A stretch of DNA of 64,000 bases from Bacteroidetes bacterium HGW-Bacteroidetes-5 (GCA_002842515.1 PHDC01000001.1:806001-870000); one strand, 5' to 3'. Shown: positions 16,179-25,487, numbered from the stretch's first letter. The notes: generated by a model from the letters alone, not told the origin. Made by a program: numbers and translations.

Positions 16179-17183
16179 GTGAAAATAAGAACGAAAGAAA
16201 TGAAAAAGAAAATAACACGAGGAATTTCTAAAGACTTTGCAGAAGCATTCAAAAAAAGTGAACTTTATAAACTTTATGGAGAACATAAAGACGAATTATT
16301 TATTGGTGTGAGGAATGATTATCTGAATTTATATTACAACTGTGATCGCATTGCCAAGATTGAATACAAAAAACAAGACGAGAAAATTGATTGCGAAATT
16401 GACAAGTATTATTTAGACGGAAATCATTATAACAGCAAAGACAAAGAAAAACGATATAAAATTGAGCAGAAAAAAATATGCAAACAATACGAAGTTATTA
16501 AACAGCACAGCAATGATAAAGCAACTCCAGAAAAAAAGGCTCAATCAAAATTAGTTCTCTTAAACAATGAGAATTTAGATTCTAATTGGTTTTGTATTGA
16601 TGTTGAATATGTAAAATCATTTAATAATAGAGCAGAAAAAAAGGAAGCAGATTTTAACGGGCGATTTGATATTATCGCACTTTCCAAAATAAAACCGCAT
16701 AAGGTTGCCTTAATAGAATTAAAATATGGCAGCGGTGCCATAGGAGGCACAAGTGGAATTTACAAACATGTTGCGGATTTTAGCAAATTTTGCGAGAAAG
16801 GTTATTTTGAGGGACAATTAAAACAAGAAATTATTGAAATAGTAAAAAGTCAGAAAGAACTTGGAATAGCAGTACAATTTGAATCGCCCGAAGAGTTTGA
16901 TATATTAACGCCTGAATTTTACTTTATTACATTAGACAATAATGCTGAAAAAGAAAATGCAAGCACACCCAAGCAAACAATGGCAGGCTACCTTTTCAAT
17001 GACAAGCGTTGGGGCTGTAGAAAATTAACAACTAAAGATTCTGTTGAGAAAATGTTTGGTGATATCACAAAGAAGGATAATAAATTTTTCGCTACATTTT
17101 TATTTTCAAAAGCAACGCTTGAAAATATTGGAATTACAGACATAGTTGATGGCACTTACAATGAAAGAATTTTACCTGCATGA
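16179..17183 (+). CDS. PD-(D/E)XK-like nuclease candidate paired with an MBL-fold protein
   Basis: 334 residues from a GTG; an ATG at 16200 (MKKKITRGISK) is an equally good start. In the middle, FDIIALSKIKPHKVALIELKYG gives D164, E180 and K182 spaced as in PD-(D/E)XK nucleases, preceded by a conserved-looking acidic stretch. No known full-length family is recognised. The start of the second gene overlaps its stop by four bases, so the two are translated together. A nuclease plus metallo-beta-lactamase-fold pair in a defence island points to an antiphage module. No transmembrane segment or signal is seen. Confidence 0.5.
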   Translation: MKIRTKEMKKKITRGISKDFAEAFKKSELYKLYGEHKDELFIGVRNDYLNLYYNCDRIAKIEYKKQDEKIDCEIDKYYLDGNHYNSKDKEKRYKIEQKKICKQYEVIKQHSNDKATPEKKAQSKLVLLNNENLDSNWFCIDVEYVKSFNNRAEKKEADFNGRFDIIALSKIKPHKVALIELKYGSGAIGGTSGIYKHVADFSKFCEKGYFEGQLKQEIIEIVKSQKELGIAVQFESPEEFDILTPEFYFITLDNNAEKENASTPKQTMAGYLFNDKRWGCRKLTTKDSVEKMFGDITKKDNKFFATFLFSKATLENIGITDIVDGTYNERILPA

Positions 17184-18463
17184 AACTAACAATACATAGA
17201 GGAACAAATCAAATTGGAGGTTGCATAACCGAAATTGAAAGTGGCGGCTATAAGATTTTTATTGATTTTGGCGAGCATTTGCCAGGAACGAAGATTAAAG
17301 AATTGAACCCGATAGATGGACTAACTTTTGGTGATATTTCAAAAAGTGCATTATTCATAACTCACTATCACGGCGACCATATTGGAAAAATTTGCGATAC
17401 TGTCGTTGATTTACCAATATACGTTGGAAAAACTGCACTCGAAATTTTTAATTGTCTCGAAAGCAGATTGTCATATATTCCAGACCCAAACGAGGCGGAA
17501 AAACATAAAAGAATTGTTGAGCGTATTAAGACAATCAACTCTTTTGAGCAATTACAAAAAAAAAGAATCGGAGAAATTACTGTTACACCATTATTAATTG
17601 ACCATTCCGCTTTCGATGCTTATATGTTTATTGTCGAGGCTGATAACAAACGAATACTTCACACGGGCGATTTTCGCGGACACGGATTTAGAAGTAAAGG
17701 ACTTATTCCAACGCTAAAAAGCTATGCCAAAAACATTGATTACATAATTTCGGAAGGTTCAAATGTTCAACGTCCAAAAGCGACAATCCAAACGGAGCAA
17801 GAATTGCAAAAAGAATTTGAGAAGCAATTTAGCAAAAACAAATACAACTTTGTTTTAGTTTCTTCTACTAATATTGACAGAATATTTGCATTGTACCATG
17901 CTTCAAAAAATGCAAAACGCTGTTTTGTATGTGACAGTTATCAGACTAATATTTTAAAAATAGTTTCCGATAATCATAAGCAATTCACTAATTTTTACGA
18001 TATAGATTTCAACCAAACAACAAGCTCTATAGGTCGTTTCTTTGATTTAAAACGTCAAGGACAAAATCCATTTTCTTTCGATGGTAAATTAAAATCGTAT
18101 TTAGAAAAATATGGTTTTTGTATGCTTGTACGCTCAAATGATTCATTTCAACCTCTTATCACTGAATATGCTAAATCAAATGATTCAAAAGTAATTTATT
18201 CAATGTGGAACGGATATTTGGATTGTAAGAAAACGGCTTTTAATGAATCGTTATATAATTTTTTGAAGCCTTATGAAATTGAGTATATGCACACAAGTGG
18301 GCATGCTGATATGGAAACACTAAAGACAGTTTTTGAAACAGTTAAACCCAAAGGTGGTATTATACCTATTCACACAGAAGCACCTGAAAAATTTCAAGAA
18401 TTGTTTCACAAACAAACTACTATTATTCCTCTTCATGATGGAGATGTATTTGATGTAAAATAA
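17180..18463 (+). CDS. RNase J/beta-CASP-like MBL-fold hydrolase
   Basis: 427 residues. The zinc motif THYHGDHIG (H62, H64, D66, H67) is complete, with a later HTGDFRGHGF block near residue 160 and HTSGHADMETL near residue 374, the order seen in RNase J/beta-CASP-type enzymes that cut RNA or DNA. The opening HRGTNQIGGCITEIESGGYKIFIDFG also matches this group. It overlaps the PD-(D/E)XK-like gene by four bases and is followed 34 bases later by a palindrome, so the pair forms one unit. A nucleic-acid-processing role is likely; whether the target is host or phage cannot be said. Confidence 0.65.
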   Translation: MKLTIHRGTNQIGGCITEIESGGYKIFIDFGEHLPGTKIKELNPIDGLTFGDISKSALFITHYHGDHIGKICDTVVDLPIYVGKTALEIFNCLESRLSYIPDPNEAEKHKRIVERIKTINSFEQLQKKRIGEITVTPLLIDHSAFDAYMFIVEADNKRILHTGDFRGHGFRSKGLIPTLKSYAKNIDYIISEGSNVQRPKATIQTEQELQKEFEKQFSKNKYNFVLVSSTNIDRIFALYHASKNAKRCFVCDSYQTNILKIVSDNHKQFTNFYDIDFNQTTSSIGRFFDLKRQGQNPFSFDGKLKSYLEKYGFCMLVRSNDSFQPLITEYAKSNDSKVIYSMWNGYLDCKKTAFNESLYNFLKPYEIEYMHTSGHADMETLKTVFETVKPKGGIIPIHTEAPEKFQELFHKQTTIIPLHDGDVFDVK

Positions 18464-18496
18464 AAACGGATTAATAATTATAAAAAAAAGCGAATG

Positions 18497-18624
18497 GCTA
18501 ACAAAAGCTCTATGCAATAAGGGTTTCAGTGGTAATTCAAGCGTTCTGCCCCGCTCAAACTTCGGTGTAGGTGGACAGATAATCACCCTGCAATCCTCAA
18601 CTGTATATAGTTAACTCGTTAGTC
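18497..18624. repeat. Long imperfect palindrome after the nuclease/MBL pair (H6)
   Basis: The left end GCTAACAAAAGCTC and the right end GTTAACTCGTTAGTC pair imperfectly. The inner CCCCGCTCAAACTTCGGTGT and AATCACCCTGCAATCC align with the interior of the palindromes at 11252-11382 and 25075-25201. Confidence 0.6.
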
Positions 18625-18803
18625 TCAATTTTACGACAAGCTGCAATACAGATATTTACTTGAATTTTAAAACAAACACGCTACTTTTGATACTATCATA
18701 TGATACTATATAAAATAACAGGAAACAACATAACGATTGAGCAAATAACCGCAATTGTGATGAATTGTCCTAGTAAATTGGCAGATTATTGATGTAAACT
18801 AAG

Positions 18804-19364
18804 TATGGATTTACAAAAATTGGTTTATCCGAGTTTTTAAACTGGATCGACGAACAAAGGGTTGGACGAACAATCCTTACTATTCAGCAACACCACAACA
18901 TTTCACCATTTTTCCCGATGGGGCAATTTTGACCGGACGTAGTCTGGATGTCAATCCGGCTGGCATAAAAAACAGGAATACCGGGGCGATTTGCATTGAA
19001 AACCTCGGTTACTGCAGATTCATTGAATGTTAGGGTTGGCCCCGGGGCTTCAAACAGTTTGGCTCCAGGGAGGGACCCGGTTCAGCTTGGGGCCGTACTG
19101 AGGGTCTATGCCGAATCTGATGGTTGGCTCAAGATTTCTAATTCTGCAAGTCATTGGGTGTCGCAAAGGTTTACCCTTAAAGCCAAACGATTCATCGTAG
19201 ATGCAAGTTCATTGAACGTCAGGTTCGGGCCGGGCACCAATCATCCTATTGTAAGCAAGCTCGCCAAAGACGATCAGGTTTTCGTTTTGGAGGAAGAGGC
19301 CGGCTGGGCCAAAATTGCACTAAATAGTAGGTGGGTAAACAAGACGTATTTGCGGGAGTTTTAG
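18804..19364 (+). pseudogene. Decayed N-acetylmuramoyl-L-alanine amidase with two SH3-like domains
   Basis: Three pieces of one gene lie in order but in different frames. (i) From 18804: YGFTKIGLSEFLNWIDEQRV then GRTILTIQQHH, the start of the lysin-like amidases. (ii) In another frame: QHFTIFPDGAILTGRSLDVN then PAGIKNRNTGAICIENLG, part of the amidase_2 fold. (iii) From about 18996 a clean frame with two SH3b repeats: SLNVRVGPG..WLKI and SLNVRFGPG..WAKI. The junctions remove catalytic parts of the amidase, so no active enzyme can be made; the 122-residue SH3 part could still be translated from 18996. A just-upstream 30-codon ORF (18700-18792, MILYKITGNN) is unrecognised. Confidence 0.7.
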
Positions 19365-19448
19365 TGTTAAAAAATTAATTAAAGAGAATGGTGCTTATAC
19401 AGATGATTTATAAAGCACCCTGTTTCTTCTTGAAAGTCTTGGTTTGGA

Positions 19449-19535
19449 AGTCTCTATTATCAAGTTAGAGTTGCAATTGTTGGAGATTTCTCAAATTATA
19501 CAAGCAAAAGTCATAGTGACTTCATTTACGAGTTT
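19449..19535 (+). pseudogene. DUF4180-like gene remnant
   Basis: One frame reads GSLYYQ then directly VRVAIVGDFSNYTSKSHSDF and IYEFF. Both blocks are characteristic of DUF4180 proteins, where they are normally separated by some 40 residues, so an internal deletion has joined them. No start codon or full-length frame remains. DUF4180 function is unknown; it is common cassette-type cargo. Confidence 0.45.
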
Positions 19536-19544
19536 TTTAGTTCT

Positions 19545-19610
19545 ACTGCAGAAAACCCCCACCAGCACTATATTTCCGCTAACCCCACTGACAATCAGAT
19601 TAAACAACAA
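19545..19610 (+). repeat. Dispersed repeat copy 1 (inverted copy at 53288-53345)
   Basis: The 30 bases 19576-19605, beginning CCGCTAACCCCACTGACAAT, are identical to the reverse complement of 53291-53320, and the flanks (GAAAACCCCCACCAGCA here, GAAACCTCCACTAGCA there) are related as well. The rest of 19610-19968 is A/T-rich with no gene I can support. Confidence 0.6.
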
Positions 19611-19968
19611 TTATTCAAAAAAAGATTTTTTTTCTAATTTCATCACAAAAATTTTGGTGAAACACATAAAAATCATAAATTTACGGAGCTTAACCAACTA
19701 AAGAACCAGACAACTCAACTTTCGAAAGAGTGGGTATTAATTTGAGGCATATTTTCGAGTTGTCAGTTCAAAAAGCAGTAAGGCATAGCCACCCAAATTT
19801 TCATCAATATATAGGCCTCAAAAACACAAAAACCCACAGATGTTTTCTACTTATCAAGCAATTAATTCAGAAATGTATTTCACTACAAAGATGTTTCAAT
19901 CCCCTTATATATGCTGCCTCTAATACACTTTACTACGTACATAAACAAGTTGGGTTTAATTATAGAAA

Positions 19969-21006
19969 ATGCGCTTTGAACTAAAAATATTACCTGTTTT
20001 TCAAGGTGATTCAATTGTGGTTAATTGTATTGACGATGATTTTAGTATTTTGGTTGATACTGGAACTAAAAGAGCGTATTCAAAGGGTATTCTAAAATCA
20101 GAAATTGCTAAAAAAGATAAATTTGATTTGTTAGTTCTTACTCATACAGACGAAGACCATATTGGCGGACTGATAAAATATTTAGACGATAAAAAAAGAA
20201 AACAGAATGTATTCACAAAAATTTGGTTCAATAATGGGGAAGAAATTAATTCTAATTTAGCTCAGCCTAGCACGCAAATACCTGAAATTTTATTAGATGA
20301 CCCAGATAATTTAGAATTAAGCGTATCGCAAGGAATATCTCTAGAAAAGAATTTAAAGAATATTGGGTTATCATCAAATGAGCTAATAAAGGCGGGTAAA
20401 ATCTTTAATTTTGGTAACGTTAAAATTACAATTCTTTCGCCTGATGTAAGTGATTTAGATAATTTCCTTGTTGAATGGAATTTAGAAACTGAGAAGCAGT
20501 TGCAAATGTCAAAAGCGAGTGATTTTGATAAACCGATAAATGAACTTTTAAAGATAAAATACACAGAGAATGGAACATTGGCAAACAAAACGAGTATAGC
20601 ATTTATTTTAAACTACGATAAGAAAAGTATTATGTTGATGGGTGATGCTTATCCTTCTGTTATTGAAGCCAATTTGCGTAAATTAGGATATAATGAAACT
20701 AATAAATGTAAATTAAATAGCGTAAAGGTTTCACATCATGGAAGCACCTATGGTATAAGTCCTTCTCTGTTAGAAATTATAGATTGTAAAGATTTTATAA
20801 TTTCTACAAATGGCAGTAATGGCTTGCCTTTTAAAGAATGTTTGGCAAGAATTGTTGCACACAGAAAAGAAAAAGTATTTTTACATTTTAATTACAAAAA
20901 CGAAATCACTCAAAACATTTTTTCTCAGCAGGATTTCTCAGACTATAATTTTGAATTAAAATATTTAACGGAAGAAAACAACTATACAATAAAGTTAAGT
21001 GATTAA
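19969..21006 (+). CDS. MBL-fold hydrolase of an AVAST type 1-like system
   Basis: 345 residues. The zinc motif is THTDEDHIGG (H59, D61, D63, H64), with a later MLMGDA and VSHHGSTYG, the ComEC/Rec2-like MBL pattern. Its stop overlaps the GTG start of the next gene by eight bases. In AVAST type 1 loci, as I recall them, an MBL-fold protein precedes a trypsin-like STAND protein and a second STAND protein, the order seen here. It could act on nucleic acid or serve as a regulatory component. No signal peptide. Confidence 0.65.
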   Translation: MRFELKILPVFQGDSIVVNCIDDDFSILVDTGTKRAYSKGILKSEIAKKDKFDLLVLTHTDEDHIGGLIKYLDDKKRKQNVFTKIWFNNGEEINSNLAQPSTQIPEILLDDPDNLELSVSQGISLEKNLKNIGLSSNELIKAGKIFNFGNVKITILSPDVSDLDNFLVEWNLETEKQLQMSKASDFDKPINELLKIKYTENGTLANKTSIAFILNYDKKSIMLMGDAYPSVIEANLRKLGYNETNKCKLNSVKVSHHGSTYGISPSLLEIIDCKDFIISTNGSNGLPFKECLARIVAHRKEKVFLHFNYKNEITQNIFSQQDFSDYNFELKYLTEENNYTIKLSD

Positions 21007-22435
21007 AATTGAACAAAAATACGAGCAAATTGCTGTTAAAATTAACAGTAACGGAATTAGTGGAAGTGGTTGTATTATTCAGCCAAATAATTCAGATTAC
21101 ACATTTATTTTTACAGCTAAACATTGCTTAACAGAAAGTGATATTATTGATAATGCAAAAATTTCAATAACATATAGCAATTTTGCTGACACGAAACCAA
21201 TAGTCATTCATCAAGTTTTATTAGACAATGAATTAGATATTGCAGTAATTCAAATTGATAAATTAACTGAAATTGAATTATCAAAATTTACTAATCCCCA
21301 AAAAGACCTTCCAATTCAATTATTTGGATTTCCACATCTTTTAAAAGGCGAAAGCCAGATTTTATCAGGGAAAATTTCTTTTCGTAATGAAAATCATTCT
21401 GATGTTGAGTTTTCAAACACTCAATTCACATTTGATAAAAGCACTCCTGATACAATTAAGGGGTTTTCTGGTTCAGGGATATTCCATGAAAACAGTGAAA
21501 ATATTTCTATTGTGGGCATTCTAACTACATTGAAAGCACCTGACGGAGCTTATAATACTGTTTGTGCATTTCATATTAGCGTTTTTGACAAACTTATTAT
21601 TTCAAATGGATTACCATCATTATTTGAAGATTATTTTGATGAAATTATTTCAGATTATTCCTTTTCTTTTACAAGCTATAATTCTGATTTGGAAAAGCAT
21701 TATTTAACAAGGTCTATTGACGATATATTTAATAGTGCTTTACAATCACCAAAAAATATTTGGATTAACGGAGAACCAGGCGTAGGAAAGACACTTCTAA
21801 TTAATAGAAATTTAAAATTAGGCCATCAAAATTTTATTCCGATAGATTTAACAACATCACCCAAAGACAATATCGAAGAATACTTTCAAATTATTAAAAA
21901 GGAAATTATTAATCAAAAGGAAATTGAAAAACCTGTTGAAAATGGTAATATATATGATAATATTGCTTTAAATTTAGAAAAAATAACAAATCAAGAACTA
22001 TTAATTATTTCAGTTGACGAAGTTCCAATTAAGAATGAAGAAATTTTTTCGGCATTTTTATCTGGTTTCATCAAGATTTCAGAAAAATTTTCAAATACCA
22101 CCAAAGGCCTCAATCAAATAAAATGGATTGTTTCTACAAGAATTAATCCCTATAATTATATAAAAGAGTTAAATGATTGTCTCATTAATAAAGAAAAAGC
22201 AGTTAAACATTTCCACTTTAAAAAACTTGAACTTTGGACAAATGAAGAGTTAAATTCATTAATAAGTTTATTAGAGAAGAACTTGAATTTTTGTGTTTCA
22301 AGTAACACAAAACAAAAAATGATAGATATAAGCAACGGTATTCCAAACACTATAAAAAGGGTTATTGAACTAATACTTATTGATAAATGCAGTATTGAAA
22401 CTGCAATTGAAACTGTTAAACGAGAGTATGTTTAG
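20999..22435 (+). CDS. Trypsin-like protease fused to a STAND-type NTPase (AVAST type 1-like)
   Basis: 478 residues from a GTG that overlaps the previous gene. Residues 1-190 are a trypsin-fold protease: His42 in TAKHCL, Asp80 in NELDIAVI and Ser157 in GFSGSGIF. Residues ~230-478 form a P-loop NTPase: Walker A NGEPGVGKTLLI (about 257-268) and a Walker B-like LLIISVDEVP (about 335-344). STAND proteins with a protease effector are a hallmark of AVAST systems, where recognition of a phage protein triggers oligomerisation and effector activation. Here the sensor repeats are probably supplied by the next gene. The three genes overlap or abut and so form one operon. Confidence 0.7.
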   Translation: MIKIEQKYEQIAVKINSNGISGSGCIIQPNNSDYTFIFTAKHCLTESDIIDNAKISITYSNFADTKPIVIHQVLLDNELDIAVIQIDKLTEIELSKFTNPQKDLPIQLFGFPHLLKGESQILSGKISFRNENHSDVEFSNTQFTFDKSTPDTIKGFSGSGIFHENSENISIVGILTTLKAPDGAYNTVCAFHISVFDKLIISNGLPSLFEDYFDEIISDYSFSFTSYNSDLEKHYLTRSIDDIFNSALQSPKNIWINGEPGVGKTLLINRNLKLGHQNFIPIDLTTSPKDNIEEYFQIIKKEIINQKEIEKPVENGNIYDNIALNLEKITNQELLIISVDEVPIKNEEIFSAFLSGFIKISEKFSNTTKGLNQIKWIVSTRINPYNYIKELNDCLINKEKAVKHFHFKKLELWTNEELNSLISLLEKNLNFCVSSNTKQKMIDISNGIPNTIKRVIELILIDKCSIETAIETVKREYV

Positions 22436-25073
22436 TATGAAAGAAAAAAAATTATATAGTTCAGCAATTATACCTGATAAATTGTATGTTCAAAGGGACG
22501 CAGATAGAAAACTAAAAGAAGTTATTCTACGGATGTCGAAACCTGCATACATTTCAGTTGCCCGTCAAATGGGTAAAACAAATCTATTAATTCAAACAAA
22601 AAGGGAATTACAAAACGAAACAAACAGGTATGTTTACATTGATATAACAAATAAGTTTGAAACAGCACAAGACTGTTTTCGATATATAGTTAATCAAATT
22701 CTAAATTCAAATGAAGAACTTGAAGCATTCCAAGAAGCTAAAAAGCAAATCGAGTCTTTGCGTCAAACTTCAACGAATAATGCAACAGAAGAGTATCAAA
22801 ACGAAATACGTGAAATTTTAAAAAAACACAAAGGCAATTTAGTTGTTTTTTTAGATGAAGTTGATGATTTAAGGAAACATGCGTTTTCAGATGATATTTT
22901 TGGGCAAATTCGTAAAACATATTTTATTAACGAAACATATCCTGTTCTAAAACGCATTACTTATGTTCTTTCAGGAGTTATAGACCCTGAAAAATTAATT
23001 AAGACAAAGGAAAATTCACCTTTTAATATTGCAATTCCAATATATTTAGAAGACTTTAATCAAACAGAGTTTTATGAATTAATAAACAAAAGTGAACTTG
23101 TTTTAGAAAATGAAATAAAAGAATACATTTATGACTGGTTACAAGGTAATCCACGAATGTCATTTGAAATTTTATCTTTAATAGAAGATGAATTTATTGC
23201 AGGAAATGAAATCAACATAGCTGTTGTAAATAAAGCAATAAATGATTTTTACTTAACAAATTTCAAAAATCCGCCAATTGACCATATTAGAGATTTAATA
23301 AAACATAATACAGATGTTCGCAAAGCTTTAATTAAACTCAAAAATGGTCAGATTGAAGAACTTACAGATGAAATAATTAATAAATTCTATTTATTCGGTA
23401 TTACAGCTTCAAAAACAAAGAAAGAAAATCTAAAAATTAAAAACAAAGTAATTGAGTTAAGTCTATCAAATGATTGGCTTGATAAAATAGAATTAGAGAA
23501 AAAAGGATATTATGATTTTGGAAATGAGAAAATAAAGCAAGGTCTATTTTTAGAAGGTATTCAGTTACTCAAAGAGTATTTACAAAATGAACCAAAAGGA
23601 AGTTTTTCTCAACTTGCAAAACACGATATAGGTAAAGCATATTATGAAATTGGATTGTATGAACTTTCAAATCAATATTTAGTTGAAAAGCCTATTGATA
23701 AAGACACTTCAAGCGAATTGTATTATTGGCAATTGTTTTATACTGGTGCCAATTATTTAAAAATAGGACAGTTTGAAAAAGCTATGAGTTATTTCGAAGA
23801 AATAATAAACGAAGCTAATATTGCCCAAGTTGTAATAAATGCAATGGTAAATAAAGGTGAACTGTTAATAAATTCGCCAATAAAATATGAGTCACAAGAA
23901 ATAGAAAATATTTATCTAAAAGCGATTAAATACATTAGTGAAAAGTCCGAAAAGATAAGTGAACAGGAAAAATTATTAAGTTTAATTTATTATAGATTAG
24001 GTGAGCATTACCTAAAAGACAAAGAAAAATCGAATAATGCTGTATCCATTCTTGAAAAAGGGCTTCAATACGCAACAAATGAAAATCTTGCAATTTTTTA
24101 TTTGCTTATTGACAGCAACTATGATAAAGACAAAGCAAAACGAACAGAATTATATGATAATCTTTCTAAATTAATTATAGAAAAGCAGATAAGATTTGGG
24201 AAATCCGAAGAAGCAATAATTCCTGAATTTAATGAATTACAACTTTTCCTTATTCTGAGTAATTTATTAGAGTTTAATCTTAAAGAAAATTTCAATTTAT
24301 TGATTGAATATTCTCTTAGTGTAGTTTATGATAACAGCCTACAAGACTATGAGTTACTATACAAGACATCTGTATTTGCTATTAATAGCAATAATTTAAA
24401 AGTTGGTAAAGAATTAATGCATAAAGTTATTAACTTTAATGACGTTGATGCCAAAATTTTAAAATACTGTTATCAAGTATTAGGTATTTTGGAATACAAT
24501 GCAAAAAACATTTCTGAAAGCCTAAAGTATTTATCAAAATATGTTCAACTGTTTAAAGAAAATGAGAATTTCAATGAAGAGCTTCAAGGAATAGATTTCA
24601 ATGCATTTAATACGCTCTTAGATTATTATCGGGAGAAGAAAGAATATGAAAAGTCTTTTGAAATTGCTAAGATCATAGAAAAATATTTTGATGAAAATTT
24701 AAACTATGAAAATAAAGCAAATAGTATAGTTATTCTTTTCTTTATAATGGACTATTATGCTTTTATTGGTGATAAAATTAATGCGACAGATTATGGGAAA
24801 AAAATTCTTTCATTGGTAGATATTGTAAAACCTGTGCTTAATGAACTTTCTTATGTTGACAAAAAAGGAATTGAACATATCGAAAAGCAAACTAAGTCAT
24901 TATTAAGAAATTTTGAGCAGGTAAAGTCAATAGAACCAATTCAAGTAGAAAGAGAACCGGGAAGAAATGAATTTGTGAAAGTAAAATATAAAGATGGTCG
25001 AGAACTTGTTACAAAATACAAAAAAGTAATAGAAGATATTAAAAAAGGAGAATGTAGAATAATAAATAACTAA
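22428..25073 (+). CDS. AAA_35/STAND ATPase with TPR-like repeats (AVAST type 1-like sensor)
   Basis: 881 residues from the ATG at 22428, which overlaps the previous stop by eight bases; another ATG at 22437 is possible, and a longer in-frame extension would overlap further and lacks an ATG. The N-terminal 300 residues are an AAA_35-type ATPase: P-loop VARQMGKTNLL (about 44-54) and Walker B LVVFLDEVDDL (about 138-148). The remaining ~580 residues are helical repeats of TPR type (GKAYYEIGLYELSNQYL, YLKIGQFEKAMSYFEEI), the usual ligand-sensing half of STAND proteins. It is inferred to detect a phage protein and activate the protease-STAND partner. Confidence 0.65.
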   Translation: MFSMKEKKLYSSAIIPDKLYVQRDADRKLKEVILRMSKPAYISVARQMGKTNLLIQTKRELQNETNRYVYIDITNKFETAQDCFRYIVNQILNSNEELEAFQEAKKQIESLRQTSTNNATEEYQNEIREILKKHKGNLVVFLDEVDDLRKHAFSDDIFGQIRKTYFINETYPVLKRITYVLSGVIDPEKLIKTKENSPFNIAIPIYLEDFNQTEFYELINKSELVLENEIKEYIYDWLQGNPRMSFEILSLIEDEFIAGNEINIAVVNKAINDFYLTNFKNPPIDHIRDLIKHNTDVRKALIKLKNGQIEELTDEIINKFYLFGITASKTKKENLKIKNKVIELSLSNDWLDKIELEKKGYYDFGNEKIKQGLFLEGIQLLKEYLQNEPKGSFSQLAKHDIGKAYYEIGLYELSNQYLVEKPIDKDTSSELYYWQLFYTGANYLKIGQFEKAMSYFEEIINEANIAQVVINAMVNKGELLINSPIKYESQEIENIYLKAIKYISEKSEKISEQEKLLSLIYYRLGEHYLKDKEKSNNAVSILEKGLQYATNENLAIFYLLIDSNYDKDKAKRTELYDNLSKLIIEKQIRFGKSEEAIIPEFNELQLFLILSNLLEFNLKENFNLLIEYSLSVVYDNSLQDYELLYKTSVFAINSNNLKVGKELMHKVINFNDVDAKILKYCYQVLGILEYNAKNISESLKYLSKYVQLFKENENFNEELQGIDFNAFNTLLDYYREKKEYEKSFEIAKIIEKYFDENLNYENKANSIVILFFIMDYYAFIGDKINATDYGKKILSLVDIVKPVLNELSYVDKKGIEHIEKQTKSLLRNFEQVKSIEPIQVEREPGRNEFVKVKYKDGRELVTKYKKVIEDIKKGECRIINN

Positions 25074-25074
25074 A

Positions 25075-25201
25075 CCCAACAAATTGTAAATACCATAAGG
25101 GTTTCAGAGGTTTGCGAAGGTCAGAAGTCAGCTTTAACTTTTTGTGTAACTTGAAAGGAAATCACCCGCAATCCCTTACGGAACTTACACTTAAAAGTTG
25201 G
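25075..25201. repeat. Long imperfect palindrome closing the AVAST-like operon (H7)
   Basis: The left arm CCCAACAAATTGTAAATACC plus ATAAGGGTTTC pairs with the right arm AATCCCTTACGGAACTTACA plus CTTAAAAGTTGG. The interior TTTTGTGTAACTTGAAAGGA is nearly the same as in the palindrome at 11252-11382. This is the last member of the series; the strand of the genes changes beyond it. Confidence 0.75.
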
Positions 25202-25391
25202 CAGCAAGTGTAAAAAGACAGACGAGCAGACAGATACGATAGTGATTATATGAAATAAGAAAGGATTTAGCTTTTTGATAGGATAATGCAAATTTGATGA
25301 AAATTTGTTTGTTTCTTTCTCCCCCCCAGCAAAAAAGAAGAAAGAAACCCCACCCACATTGCAGCACATTTGAGAATATTATACTTTGATT

Positions 25392-25487
25392 ATGGACTTT
25401 AAACCAAGCATAAGCGAAAAATTCTTAGACCTCTTTTACAAAGAGATTGAATGTGACGTAGCTGATACTGTCGAACCTCCTGTTTAA
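25392..25487 (+). other. Short 31-codon ORF, possibly a gene remnant
   Basis: It starts MDFKPSISEKFLDLFYKEIE and stops at VEPPV. The composition looks coding, and it lies after the last palindrome in the position of a next cassette gene. It is too short for a known family. The rest of 25202-25512 holds only a C-tract and A-rich sequence. Confidence 0.25.

Noticed and set aside
19730-19984. 84-codon ORF before the MBL gene
   Set aside because: No start context or family similarity, overlaps the MBL start, and lies in A/T-rich DNA with remnants.
4008-25201. Classical attC sites
   Set aside because: The strict GTTRRRY core is met only at about 5208 (GTTAGGT); the others deviate, so the sites are called cassette-like and not attC.
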